Source of the DNA: Micromonospora noduli
GTDB lineage: Bacteria > Actinomycetota > Actinomycetes > Mycobacteriales > Micromonosporaceae
Length of the DNA: 64,000 nt
Direction: 5' to 3'
Assembly: GCF_003264365.1 (NCBI RefSeq)
Contig: NZ_PYAK01000002.1
Location: forward strand, 1-64,000
In this document: positions 44,061 through 52,275 of the stretch, one piece after another
Numbering within the stretch: the stretch's first letter is position 1
How the letters are laid out: every line of letters starts with the position of its first letter
Program-made: the position numbers and the translations under genes
The notes under the pieces: model-generated
Databases searched by the model: none
Seen by the model: the letters and a program-made list of their open reading frames with translations, nothing else
What the model was told of the DNA's origin: nothing

Positions 44061-44976
44061 AGCGGATCGGATCTTCGGGCTCGGCCTCGGCGCCCTGGGC
44101 GTGCTCGGCTTCAGCCTGTCGCTTCCCGCCACCCGCATCGTCGTGCAGCAACTCGACCCCTGGTTCGTCGCCTTCGGCCGGGCTGTCGGCGCGGGGCTGC
44201 TGGCATGGGCGTACCTGCGTGTCACCGGCGCACCGCGGCCTACCCGCGGTCAGTGGCAACGGCTGCCGATCGTCGCCCTCGGAGTCATCGTCGGCTTTCC
44301 TCTGTTCACCTCGATGGCGCTTCTCACCCAGACCTCCGCGCACAGCGCTGTCGTCATCGCCGCGCTGCCCGCGATGACGGCCGTGTTCGCGGTGCTGCGG
44401 GCCGGCGAACGCCCGCCGCCGCTGTTCTGGATCGTGAGCGCCGGCGGACTGCTGGCGGTGCTCGCCTTTCTTGGCGCCAGCGGCGCGGTAGGCGGGGCCC
44501 TCACCCTGCCCGACCTGTTCCTGCTCGCAGCGGTCGTGCTCTGCGGCCTTGGCTACGCCGAGGGCGGCGCGCTCGCCCGCGAGTTGGGCGGCGCTCGGAC
44601 GATCTGCTGGGCGTTGCTGCTCGCGCTGCCCATCACCGTTCCCATCACGGCCGTTGCCGCCGCCGCCAGTCCGCCCCGGGCCGACGCTCTCGGCTGGTCG
44701 GCGTTCGGCTATCTCACCGGGGTCTCGATGTTCCTGGGCTTCTTCGCCTGGTACGCGGGCCTGGCCCGGGGCGGCATAGCGCAGGTGGGCCAGGTCCAAC
44801 TCGCCCAGCCGGTGCTGACCCTGGGGTGGTCCGCGCTGCTGCTCGGCGAGGTGGTCTCCCCCGCCTCGATCGCGGCGGCGCTGGTGGTGCTGGGATGCGT
44901 CGTGGCGAGCCAGCGCATCCGCCAGAGCCCACGGACGGTCGTGGCGCGACGCGAAGCCGGCGCGGGAGCGTCCTAG
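44020..44976 (+). CDS. EamA/DMT-family transporter
   Basis: A 318-aa membrane protein with ten predicted helices in two EamA repeats (about 20-150 and 170-295). Helix regions include GLGALGVLGFSLSLPATRI, ALPAMTAVFAVLRAGERP and VGQVQLAQPVLTLGWSALLLGEVVS. DMT members export amino acids, metabolites or drugs. It is divergent from and overlaps the start of the MocR regulator. Its TAG stop shares CTAG with the convergent HxlR gene. Confidence 0.88.
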   Translation: MRDKSSATARTTVTADRIFGLGLGALGVLGFSLSLPATRIVVQQLDPWFVAFGRAVGAGLLAWAYLRVTGAPRPTRGQWQRLPIVALGVIVGFPLFTSMALLTQTSAHSAVVIAALPAMTAVFAVLRAGERPPPLFWIVSAGGLLAVLAFLGASGAVGGALTLPDLFLLAAVVLCGLGYAEGGALARELGGARTICWALLLALPITVPITAVAAAASPPRADALGWSAFGYLTGVSMFLGFFAWYAGLARGGIAQVGQVQLAQPVLTLGWSALLLGEVVSPASIAAALVVLGCVVASQRIRQSPRTVVARREAGAGAS

Positions 44977-45377
44977 CCCCGGTCGCGCTCGCGGCTGTCG
45001 CGGGCGGTCTGCAACTCGGGCACCGAGGCCTCCAGCAGATCGGCGAGGCCACGCAGTTGCTCGGCGACCCGGGCGCCGAGCGGTGTCAGCGAGTATTCGA
45101 CGCGCGGTGGGATCGCGGTGAGCACCTCGCGGGTGAGCATTCCGTCGCGTTCGAGGGTCTGCAGGGTCTGGGAGAGCATCCGCTCGCTGACCCCGTCGAT
45201 GCGGCGACGCAGCGCGTTGAACCGGTAGCGGCCCTCGCCGAGCGCCAACAGGGCCAGCGAGGCCCACTTCGAGGTGACGTCCTCGAAGGCCGCACGGGAG
45301 GTGCAACCCCGCGCGAAGACATCGCTGACGAATTCCTGGGTAGGCCCCGCCGGGTCCTGGGCCGGCATGTCGCTCAC
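44973..45377 (-). CDS. HxlR-type redox/ligand regulator
   Basis: A 134-aa winged-helix regulator of the HxlR family: FARGCTSRAAFEDVTSKWASLALLALGEGRYRFNALRRRIDGVSERMLSQTLQTLERDGML. One Cys (C25, in RGCTSR) sits in the N-terminal region where redox-sensing HxlR proteins such as YodB and QorR carry their reactive cysteine. An alternative ATG lies three codons later. It is divergent from an NmrA-like reductase, and a dyad lies between them. Such pairs typically respond to quinones or diamide-like thiol stress. Confidence 0.9.
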   Translation of the reverse strand: MSDMPAQDPAGPTQEFVSDVFARGCTSRAAFEDVTSKWASLALLALGEGRYRFNALRRRIDGVSERMLSQTLQTLERDGMLTREVLTAIPPRVEYSLTPLGARVAEQLRGLADLLEASVPELQTARDSRERDRG

Positions 45378-45423
45378 CTCACCAGCCTATCTCATGCCGC
45401 CTATCGGTTAGTGCTGTAGATTC

Positions 45424-45435
45424 GTAAGTGCTTAC
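45424..45435. promoter_or_regulatory. Candidate HxlR operator
   Basis: GTAAGTGCTTAC is a 12-bp dyad (arms GTAAG and CTTAC) in the 87-bp region between the divergent HxlR and NmrA-like genes. The form fits operators of HxlR-type quinone regulators. Binding could repress both genes until the regulator cysteine is modified. Confidence 0.65.
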
Positions 45436-45464
45436 TTATCTGTTCCCACCCTCCGGAGGTTCCC

Positions 45465-46322
45465 ATGCCCACCTATGCCGTCACCGGCGCCACCGGCCGG
45501 CTGGGCCGCCTGGTGATCGAGCAGTTGCTCGACAGCGGCGTACCCGCCGCCGAGATCGCCGCCATCGTCCGCAGCCCGGAGAAGGCCGCCGACCTGGCCG
45601 CACGCGGAGTCGAGATCCGTAAGGCCAGCTACGACGACCCGTCGACGCTGCCCGGCGCCGTGGCCGGCGTACGCCGCCTGCTGCTCATCTCCGGCGACAC
45701 TCCCGGTCAGCGCGTCGCGCAGCACACCGCGGTCATCGACGCCGCCAAGCTGGCCGGGGTGGAGCGTCTCGTCTACACCAGCATCCTGAGGGCCGACACC
45801 ACAGCGAACCCGCTCGCCCCGGAGCACAAGGCCACCGAGGAGGTCCTCGCCGCGTCCGGTCTGACCTACACCGTTCTGCGCAACAGCTGGTACACCGAGA
45901 ACTACACCGACCAGCTCCCGCAGTACCTGGGGTCCGGCACGATCCTCGGCGCCACCGGCGGCAGCAAGATCTCCGCGGCGACCCGGGCCGACTACGCGGG
46001 GGCGGCCGTGGCCGCGCTGACCCGGGAGGAGGACGGCAACGCCGTCTACGAACTGGGCGGCACCGCGTTCACCTTCGACGAGCTGGCCGAGGCCGTCACC
46101 GAGGTGACCGGCACCACCGTCGTCCACCAGGACATGTCCGCCGCCGAGCTGGCCTCGGCCCTCGAGAACGTCGGCCTGGACGCGGGCACCGCCGGCTTCG
46201 TCGCCGCGCTCGACCACTCGATCGCCAATGGCGAGCTGGCAACCGACAGCGACGACCTCAGCCGGTTGCTCGGCCGGCCGAGCACCCCGCTGCGCGACGC
46301 CATCCGGGCCGCGCGGGCCTGA
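45465..46322 (+). CDS. NmrA-like NAD(P)-binding reductase (QorB-like)
   Basis: A 285-aa atypical short-chain dehydrogenase. The nucleotide motif is YAVTGATGRLGRLVIEQLL at the N terminus, and the substrate region contains VLRNSWYTENYTDQLP, as in QorB/YtfG quinone reductases. CCGGAGG lies 6 nt before the ATG. Regulation by the divergent HxlR protein is likely, and a role in quinone or electrophile detoxification is the best guess. Confidence 0.9.
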   Translation: MPTYAVTGATGRLGRLVIEQLLDSGVPAAEIAAIVRSPEKAADLAARGVEIRKASYDDPSTLPGAVAGVRRLLLISGDTPGQRVAQHTAVIDAAKLAGVERLVYTSILRADTTANPLAPEHKATEEVLAASGLTYTVLRNSWYTENYTDQLPQYLGSGTILGATGGSKISAATRADYAGAAVAALTREEDGNAVYELGGTAFTFDELAEAVTEVTGTTVVHQDMSAAELASALENVGLDAGTAGFVAALDHSIANGELATDSDDLSRLLGRPSTPLRDAIRAARA

Positions 46323-46404
46323 CCGGGTTCATCGCCGAAGCGGGCGGCGGGGCCCAGCCGCCGTCGCCCGCCACGCGCTGAACCCCACACGTATCCTCGA
46401 CGGC

Positions 46405-46503
46405 ATGGTGAGGCACGTCGATGAGCAGCTCTCCCGGCCCGTCGGGTCACCATGTCGGCACGCTTTGCGGTCCGGCCTGGACACTGCGGGGTCGGCCCGG
46501 TGA
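46405..46503 (+). CDS. Possible leader peptide coupled to GNAT gene
   Basis: A 32-codon open frame (MVRHVDEQLSRPVGS...). TATCCT (46392-46397) lies 7 nt before its ATG, the spacing of a leaderless promoter. Its TGA overlaps the GTG of the GNAT gene (GTGA), so ribosomes finishing here could start on that gene, which has no clear Shine-Dalgarno of its own. Third-position GC is about 80 percent, intermediate. It may be a real leader ORF or chance. Confidence 0.35.
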   Translation: MVRHVDEQLSRPVGSPCRHALRSGLDTAGSAR

Positions 46504-46964
46504 GCGGCGGCGACTTCGTCGTCCGCGCCGCCGTGGCGCAGGACGACCCCGAGCTGGTCTTCGACGTGCTGTGGCAACTCGCTCCCGACGACGCACGGCC
46601 GGACACCGCTCGGCTCGCCACCGCCTGGCGCGACCTGCACGCCCAAGCCGGCCGCCGCCTCCTGCTGGCCGTCGCCGGGGACACCTTCGTGGGCACCCTG
46701 GACACCCTCGTCGCCCCCAACCTCACCCATGGCGCGCGACCGTACATGGTGGTGGAGAACGTGGTGGTCGCGCCCGGCTGGCGCCGTCGGGGCGTCGCCC
46801 GGGCCCTCATGCTGGCGGCGCTCGACGAGGCGACGGCGGCCGGTTGCTACAAGGTCCAACTGGTGTCGAACGCCGCGCGTGTCGACGCCCACCGGTTCTA
46901 CGCGTCCATCGGGTTCGCGCAGTCCGCTCACGGCTACCGCCGATATCTCACCACCGCGACGTGA
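46500..46964 (+). CDS. GNAT-family N-acetyltransferase
   Basis: About 154 aa from the GTG at 46500; an ATG at 46452 is the alternative, but the GNAT fold begins right after the GTG (FVVRAAVAQDDPELVFDVL). The acetyl-CoA motif is VVAPGWRRRGVARALMLAAL (about 84-103), followed by CYKVQLVSNAARVDAHRFYASIGF. The small-molecule or protein acceptor is unknown. It may be translated by coupling to the short frame that ends at its start. Confidence 0.85.
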   Translation: MSGGDFVVRAAVAQDDPELVFDVLWQLAPDDARPDTARLATAWRDLHAQAGRRLLLAVAGDTFVGTLDTLVAPNLTHGARPYMVVENVVVAPGWRRRGVARALMLAALDEATAAGCYKVQLVSNAARVDAHRFYASIGFAQSAHGYRRYLTTAT

Positions 46965-47056
46965 CCGCCCGGGTGGGGGCGTTCCCGCGTCCCGCTTCCG
47001 CCGCCGACAAGGCGGCGTTCGAAGAACGGCAGACTCCACCGGTACGCCGGAGGCGG

Positions 47057-47743
47057 TCAGCCCGCCTCGGTCGAATCCCCGAGCAGCAGGCCGGTCAGCA
47101 GACTGCGCAGGGTCCGTTCGACGAGGTCCGCCCGGGGTGCCGGTCCGGAGGGTTGACTGAACGCCGCGACCAGGTGCGGGTACGCCGCGAGGTCCACTCC
47201 GGCGAAGCTGAACGCCCCGGCGGCGGACTCGCGGCGGGCGAAGAGGCTCACCACGCCGGTCATCATCGCGATGGTCTCGAACTTGGCGGCGACGGGGCAG
47301 CGCACGGGTTCCAGGATCCGGATGCAGTTGTCGAACCAGGCCAGGCTCTGCGGGCCGATGCCGGAGGGCCGGTGGATCACGTCGAGCAGCCACGGGTGGG
47401 CACCGAACACCGCCAACTGCCGGCGCCCCAGCAGCACCATCGTCTCCGACCAGTCGCCCTCCACCTGCGGGTACGGGCGCAGCTCCCCCACGGCCCGGTC
47501 GGTCATCAGGTCCAGCAGGTCGTCGCGGGACGACAGGTAGCGGTAGAGGGAACCGGCGCCGGTGCCGAGCGCGGCGGCCACGGCGCGCATCGACACCGCG
47601 GCCAGCCCTTCGGTGTCGGCCAGGGTGATGGCGGCCACGACGATGGCGTCCCGGCTGTGCGCCGGAGCGGGGCCTCGGCTGCCGCGCTCGGGCCTGCTCC
47701 AGATCGGCTGCCGGTCGGGGCCGCTCGCGGCTGTGTCACTCAC
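47057..47743 (-). CDS. TetR/AcrR-family regulator
   Basis: About 228 aa from the GTG at 47743. After a Pro/Arg-rich start, the TetR DNA-binding domain (about 28-75) reads SRDAIVVAAITLADTEGLAAVSMRAVAAALGTGAGSLYRYLSSRDDLLDLM. The C-terminal ligand domain is of the TetR_C tetracycline-repressor-like type. It is divergent from the channel gene about 220 bp away, and from the region holding the channel leader peptide. Its ligand and targets are unknown. Confidence 0.9.
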   Translation of the reverse strand: MSDTAASGPDRQPIWSRPERGSRGPAPAHSRDAIVVAAITLADTEGLAAVSMRAVAAALGTGAGSLYRYLSSRDDLLDLMTDRAVGELRPYPQVEGDWSETMVLLGRRQLAVFGAHPWLLDVIHRPSGIGPQSLAWFDNCIRILEPVRCPVAAKFETIAMMTGVVSLFARRESAAGAFSFAGVDLAAYPHLVAAFSQPSGPAPRADLVERTLRSLLTGLLLGDSTEAG

Positions 47744-47880
47744 TGATCCACTGTAAACCGCAAACGCCGTTCCCGATTTGTGTCGTCGCCGCACGGATGG
47801 CGCCGACGCGCAGCGAACGAGTCACGCTGCACGGACGGCGTGGTCGCGCAGCGTCGTTGATCTTGGCTAGGCTGGTGGGC

Positions 47881-47967
47881 ATGCCCGCACACCAGCCGCA
47901 CCGCCACGACGACGGCCAGAGGTGGGCCCCGGCCCCGGCGCGCCCCATCGAGCCGGCCGACTGGTGA
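47881..47967 (+). CDS. Short His-rich leader ORF coupled to channel gene
   Basis: A 28-aa frame beginning MPAHQPHRHDDGQRW and ending PIEPADW. TAGGCT (47868-47873) ends 7 nt before the ATG, matching a leaderless promoter. Its TGA overlaps the channel GTG (GTGA), and the channel has no Shine-Dalgarno. About 96 percent of third codon positions are G or C, like real genes here. It may set channel translation by coupling; the His/Asp cluster might sense a metal, which is speculation. Confidence 0.5.
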   Translation: MPAHQPHRHDDGQRWAPAPARPIEPADW

Positions 47968-48911
47968 GTGACGCACCCGCGCCCGCCCAGCGGGGTGGTC
48001 CGTCCACACCGCCGCCGCACCGCTCGGGTTGGACCGACCGTTGCGACCTGCTCGCCCGGTCGCGGCCCTTCGAGGTCACCATCGTCGTGGTCATCCTCGC
48101 CAACGGCATCGTTCTCGGCCTGGAGACGTACGACGATCTGAGCCCGGCCGGCACCGCGCTGCACGCGCTGGAGCTGTTCTTCCGGGCCGTCTTCGTCGTG
48201 GAGATCGCCGTCCGGCTGGCCGCCTACGGCAGGCGCCCACAGGACTTCTTCCGGCACGGCTGGAACGTCTTCGACTTCGTGGTGATCGCGGCGATCTTCA
48301 TCCCGGGCCTGCACGGCGACCCGGCGCTGCTGCGGGTCGTCCGGGTCGCCCGCATGGTCCGCCTGGTCCGGTTCTCACCGGGTCTGCGGACCATCGTCTC
48401 CGCGCTGTGGCGCAGCCTGCCGGGCGTCACCGGGTTCCTCGCCCTGGCCGTGGTGACGCTCTACGTGTACGGCATGGCCGGCTGGCTGATCTTCGGCAAC
48501 AGGTATCCGGAGGAGTACGGCGACATCGGCCGATCGCTGCTGACGCTGTTCGTGCTGTTGTCGCTGGAGACGCTGCCGGACCTCATCGAGCAGGGCATGG
48601 CGATCTCACCATGGACGCTGCTCTACTACGTCAGCTACGTGGTCATCACCGTCAACCTGCTGCTCAACATCCTCATCGCGGTCATCGTGAACTCCATGGA
48701 GGAGGCCCGCCGGTTGGAGATGACCGAGCGGCTGGCTCCCGGGTACGACGAGGACGGCGACGGCGTACCGGACGAGGTGGACCGGATCGCGCTCACCCAA
48801 CGGCTGGACGACCTGCGGGCGGTCATCACCGAGTTGGAGCGCGAGCTGCGCATCGACCGGGACGACGGGCACGGCCGACCCCACCGGGACAACGCCCGCG
48901 CCAGACGGTGA
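47964..48911 (+). CDS. Voltage-gated-type ion channel with Ca2+-loop-like tail
   Basis: About 315 aa from the GTG at 47964. One six-helix voltage-gated-channel subunit: S1-S3 (about 36-115), an S4 with four regularly spaced Arg in VRVARMVRLVRF, and a pore with LLSLETLPDLIEQG, where bacterial Na+ channels carry their filter Glu. The cytosolic C terminus has DEDGDGVPDEVD (residues 262-273), which fits a 12-residue EF-hand-like Ca2+ loop (D1, D3, D5, G6, D9, D12), then a short coiled coil LDDLRAVITELERELR. Tetramer assembly is expected. Confidence 0.88.
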   Translation: MSDAPAPAQRGGPSTPPPHRSGWTDRCDLLARSRPFEVTIVVVILANGIVLGLETYDDLSPAGTALHALELFFRAVFVVEIAVRLAAYGRRPQDFFRHGWNVFDFVVIAAIFIPGLHGDPALLRVVRVARMVRLVRFSPGLRTIVSALWRSLPGVTGFLALAVVTLYVYGMAGWLIFGNRYPEEYGDIGRSLLTLFVLLSLETLPDLIEQGMAISPWTLLYYVSYVVITVNLLLNILIAVIVNSMEEARRLEMTERLAPGYDEDGDGVPDEVDRIALTQRLDDLRAVITELERELRIDRDDGHGRPHRDNARARR

Positions 48912-48989
48912 TCCGACGCTCGCGCTGCGTCTTCGGGTTCGGATAGTGTCGACGGCGGTCCCATCGGCCTGCCTTGAGGGGTTCCGAGC

Positions 48990-50159
48990 ATGACGACCAC
49001 TGTCGACAATGCCCAGACCGCCACCGATCCCACGGACGCGCTCGGCACGGTGATCGACGACGTGATCCGCCCACAGGCACCGATCGTCGACCGGGATGGG
49101 GCCTTCCCGCGCCCGGGTGTCGACGCTCTCGCCGCAGCCGGCCTGCTCGGCCTGGCCTCCTCGACCGAGGTCGGCGGCGCCGGCCGCGGCATGCGGGCGG
49201 TCGCCGAGGTGATCGAGCGGCTGGCCGCCGAGTGCGGGTCCACCGCGATGGTGGTGCTCATGCACTACGCGGCGACCGCCGTCATTGAGGCGCACGGCCC
49301 GCACGACGTCCGCGCGGCCATCGCCTCCGGCGATCACCTCACCACGTTGGCGTTCTCCGAGTACGGCTCGCGCAGCCACTTCTGGTCGCCGACCGGCACC
49401 GCGACAGCCGCCGACGACGACACCGTCCGCCTCGACGCCCGTAAGAGCTGGGTCACCTCGGCCGGCGAGGCCAACAGCTACGTCTGGTCGAGCCTTCCGC
49501 TGACCCGCGACGCCGGCCCGATGACGCTGTGGCTGGTGCCGGCCGACAGCGCCGGCCTGAGCGTGACTGGCGACTTCGACGGGCTGGGCCTGCGGGGCAA
49601 CGGCTCCCGGCCGATGACCGCCGACGGACTCCGGGTGCCGGCGACGGCGAGGATGGCGGCCGACGGGGCCGGGCTCGACACCGCGCTCGGTGCGGTCCTG
49701 CCCTGGTTCCTGGTGCTCAACGCCGCCTTCTGCCTCGGTCTCGCCGACAGCGCGGTGGCCGAGGCCGGCCGACATCTCACCCGGACCACGCTCACGCACA
49801 CCGGCGCCGCCCTGCGCGACGCGCCCGTCACCCGACGCGACCTCGCCCGGCTGATGATCCGCACCGACGCGCTGCGAGCCTTCCTGGGCGACACGCTCAC
49901 CGCACTGGAGACCGGCCGCGACGACGCGATGCTGCGGGTGCTCCAGGTCAAGGCGCTCGCCGGCGAGACCGTCGCCGACGTGACCGATGGCGCGATGCAG
50001 CTCTGCGGCGGCAGCGCCTTCCGCAAGGAGCTGGGCCTTGAGCGCCGTTTCCGGGACGCCCGCGCGGCCCGGGTGATGGCGCCGACCACCGACGCGCTGC
50101 ACGACTTCGTCGGTCGGCTCGCCACCGGGCTGCCGCTGCTCGACGAGGCCAACCGCTGA
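48990..50159 (+). CDS. ACAD-like flavoprotein, DszC/SfnB-type, catalytic Glu absent
   Basis: A 389-aa acyl-CoA-dehydrogenase-fold protein. TAGTGT (48944-48949) is a likely -10, and GAGGGG precedes the ATG. The N- and middle domains are present (ECGSTAMVVLMHYA; TLAFSEYGSRSHFWSPTG; LDARKSWVTSAGEANSY). The C-terminal region reads LCGGSAFRKELGLERRFRDARAARVMAPTTDALHDFVG. The EGT motif with the catalytic Glu of true dehydrogenases (seen in the ACAD at 28832-30634) is missing, as in DszC-type flavin monooxygenases. It is first in a three-gene overlapping operon, so a flavin-dependent oxygenation of a non-CoA substrate is more likely than beta-oxidation. Confidence 0.85.
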   Translation: MTTTVDNAQTATDPTDALGTVIDDVIRPQAPIVDRDGAFPRPGVDALAAAGLLGLASSTEVGGAGRGMRAVAEVIERLAAECGSTAMVVLMHYAATAVIEAHGPHDVRAAIASGDHLTTLAFSEYGSRSHFWSPTGTATAADDDTVRLDARKSWVTSAGEANSYVWSSLPLTRDAGPMTLWLVPADSAGLSVTGDFDGLGLRGNGSRPMTADGLRVPATARMAADGAGLDTALGAVLPWFLVLNAAFCLGLADSAVAEAGRHLTRTTLTHTGAALRDAPVTRRDLARLMIRTDALRAFLGDTLTALETGRDDAMLRVLQVKALAGETVADVTDGAMQLCGGSAFRKELGLERRFRDARAARVMAPTTDALHDFVGRLATGLPLLDEANR

Positions 50160-51004
50160 TGCCCGCGCCAACCGTGCTCATGGGCGCGGTCGCGTACGAC
50201 CCGAAGGTGGTGACCATCTGGGAGGGCTTCCGCACCTGGCTGCGCGGGCGGGGCCTGGATTTCGACTTCGTCCTCTACTCCCACTACGAGCGACAGGTCG
50301 AGGACCTCCTCGCCGGGCGGATCGACGCGGCCTGGAACTCTCCCCTGGCCTGGGTACGGGCCGAGCGGCTGGCGGCCGTCAACGGCACGGCCGTACGCGC
50401 GCTCACCATGCGCGACACCGACCAGGACCTGACCTCGGTCGTGGTGGTTCGCGCGGACTCACCGGTGCACCAGATCGCGGACCTCACCGGACGGGTGGTC
50501 GCCGTCGGGGCGGTCGACAGTCCACAGGCGACGCTGATTCCGCTGGACCACCTCGCGGCAGCCGGGGTGGCTGTCGACGTACGCCGCTTCGACGTGGGTG
50601 TCGGCCTGCACGGCGACCACATCGGCGGCGAGCGCGACGCGGCCCGCGCCCTGGTGGCCGGGGAGGTCGACGCCGCCTGCATGATCGACGCCAACCACCT
50701 GGCGTTCGTCCAGGAGGGCACGTTACCGCCCGAGAGCACCCGGATCGTGGCGCAGACCGCACGCTACGACCACTGCAACATGACGGTCCGCGCGCCGGAG
50801 TCCGACGGGGTCCGGCTCTTCGGCACGCTGCTGCTCGGCATGTCGTACGCCGATCCGCAGGTGCGTCCGCTGCTCGACCTGGAGGGGCTGACGGCCTGGC
50901 GGGAGGGCCGCACCACGGGGTATGACGCCCTCGCCGACGCGGTCGACACCAGCGGCTTCTACTCCCTCGACGGGCGGGTGACGGCCACGGACTACCGGCC
51001 GTGA
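50159..51004 (+). CDS. PhnD-like binding-protein-fold protein without signal peptide
   Basis: A 281-aa protein of the PhnD/SsuA/transferrin type 2 binding-protein superfamily. It starts MPAPTVLMGAVAYDPKVVTIWEGF with no signal peptide or lipobox, so it is cytosolic, and no ABC permease or ATPase adjoins it. The two-lobe pattern is visible in VEDLLAGRIDAAWNSPLAWVRAE, LTSVVVVRADSPVHQIADLTGR and DAARALVAGEVDAACMIDAN. The ATG shares one base with the upstream stop (TGATG), and the stop overlaps the next start (GTGA). It may bind an oxyanion-bearing substrate for the enzymes beside it. Confidence 0.82.
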   Translation: MPAPTVLMGAVAYDPKVVTIWEGFRTWLRGRGLDFDFVLYSHYERQVEDLLAGRIDAAWNSPLAWVRAERLAAVNGTAVRALTMRDTDQDLTSVVVVRADSPVHQIADLTGRVVAVGAVDSPQATLIPLDHLAAAGVAVDVRRFDVGVGLHGDHIGGERDAARALVAGEVDAACMIDANHLAFVQEGTLPPESTRIVAQTARYDHCNMTVRAPESDGVRLFGTLLLGMSYADPQVRPLLDLEGLTAWREGRTTGYDALADAVDTSGFYSLDGRVTATDYRP

Positions 51005-52212
51005 GCGCGACACCGGGTGCCGCTGTCGACCTGGGTGACCTGGGTTTCGGCCGGGGCGCGCACCTGCTCGTGCAGCGCGCCCTGGCCGGGTTGCCGCCCG
51101 GCGGCCGGTTGGCGGTCTCCGGGCGCGACCCGGCGCTGCGCGTACACCTGCCCGCCTGGTGTCGTGGCCGGGGCCATCGGGTCGAATGGCCGGATCGGGG
51201 CGAGCCGAACGAGCTCGTGGCGGTGGTGGTCCGGGGGTCGGCGGATGACGACCGCTGGTTCGGCGCGGAGCGGGCCGGGCCGGCCCTGCCGTCGGCGCTC
51301 AGCAGTCGTCCACCCGCAAGGTGGGCGCTCGGCGCCCGGGGCGCGCTGCTCGAGGCCGGTGGTCCGGAGGCCCGGTTCGACCTGGACGACCGCGATTTGG
51401 TCTGGGCCGACATCGCCCCCCACCTGTACGCGCAGGCTGCCGCCCGACAGTGGGACCCGCAGACCGCGGTGCCGTGGAACGACCCGTTCGCGCTGCCGGC
51501 CGACGTCGAGGCAGCGGTGGTGCAGGTGATGACCTACCTGGTCGAGAACGAGCAGGCCGCCCTCGTCGTGCCGGCCCGCTTCGTGGGGCGCATCCATCCG
51601 CACTTTCGGGAGGTGGTGCAGCTTCTCGCCGTGCAGATGGCCGACGAGGCCCGGCACATGGAGGTCTTCAGCCGGCGGGCGCTGCTACGGGGCGCCGAGA
51701 TGGGCACGTCATCCGCGGGCGGTCGGCAGTCGCTGTTCACCCTCGTCGCGGAGTCGGACTTCGCGTTGGCGTCGTTCCTGCTCTCCGTGCTCGGCGAGGG
51801 CAGCTTCGTCGACCTGCTCTCGTTCCTGCACGAGAACGCCCCGGACCCGGTCACCCGCCGGATCTGCTGGCTCGCCATGCAGGACGAGCGCCGGCACGTG
51901 TTGTTCGGCATGGCACACCTGGAGCATCAGGCGCGGCTGGATCCGCTGCTGCGGGACCGACTGCGGGCGGCCATCCACCGCCGCCACGACGCGCTGGTCG
52001 ACACGGCGGGGCTCAACGCGGACGTCTTCGACGCGCTGGTGCTGCTCGCGGCGGGTGGTTGGCATCCGGACGACGTGTCCGCCGGCTTCGACCGGGTGCA
52101 GGCTCTGCAACACGCGATGGATCAGGGCCGTCAGCGCCGCCTCGTCCGCCTGGGTTTCCGGCCCGACGAGGCGGCGGCGCTCTCCGCGCTGCACACCCGC
52201 AACTTCATGTAG
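51001..52212 (+). CDS. TusA-like domain fused to diiron ferritin-like domain
   Basis: A 403-aa protein. Residues 1-66 resemble TusA sulfurtransferases (RALAGLPPGGRLAVSGRDPALRVHLPAWCRGRGHRVEW) but the catalytic CPxP Cys is replaced (GFGRGAHLL); C54 remains. Residues about 165-330 are a ferritin-like helical bundle with a full diiron ligand set: E184 (VENEQ), E216/H219 (DEARH), E266 (LGEGS) and E296/H299 (DERRH). The GTG start overlaps the PhnD-like stop. A diiron oxygenase or oxidase role is suggested. A very strong hairpin follows the stop by 1 bp. Confidence 0.8.
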   Translation: MSATPGAAVDLGDLGFGRGAHLLVQRALAGLPPGGRLAVSGRDPALRVHLPAWCRGRGHRVEWPDRGEPNELVAVVVRGSADDDRWFGAERAGPALPSALSSRPPARWALGARGALLEAGGPEARFDLDDRDLVWADIAPHLYAQAAARQWDPQTAVPWNDPFALPADVEAAVVQVMTYLVENEQAALVVPARFVGRIHPHFREVVQLLAVQMADEARHMEVFSRRALLRGAEMGTSSAGGRQSLFTLVAESDFALASFLLSVLGEGSFVDLLSFLHENAPDPVTRRICWLAMQDERRHVLFGMAHLEHQARLDPLLRDRLRAAIHRRHDALVDTAGLNADVFDALVLLAAGGWHPDDVSAGFDRVQALQHAMDQGRQRRLVRLGFRPDEAAALSALHTRNFM

Positions 52213-52213
52213 C

Positions 52214-52249
52214 CGATCCCCGCGCACGGCGGGGCGTGCGCGGGGATCG
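52214..52249. terminator. Strong hairpin terminator of the ACAD-like/PhnD-like/diiron operon
   Basis: CGATCCCCGCGCACG (52214-52228) and its exact complement (52235-52249) form a 15-bp GC-rich stem with the 6-nt loop GCGGGG, one base after the stop codon of the diiron gene. No T-run follows. It is the clearest single-gene-end hairpin in the window and closes the three-gene operon. It could also stop transcripts from the convergent DUF1330 gene. Confidence 0.85.
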
Positions 52250-52275
52250 CGGTACGGCAGGTCAGCGGGCGCTGG

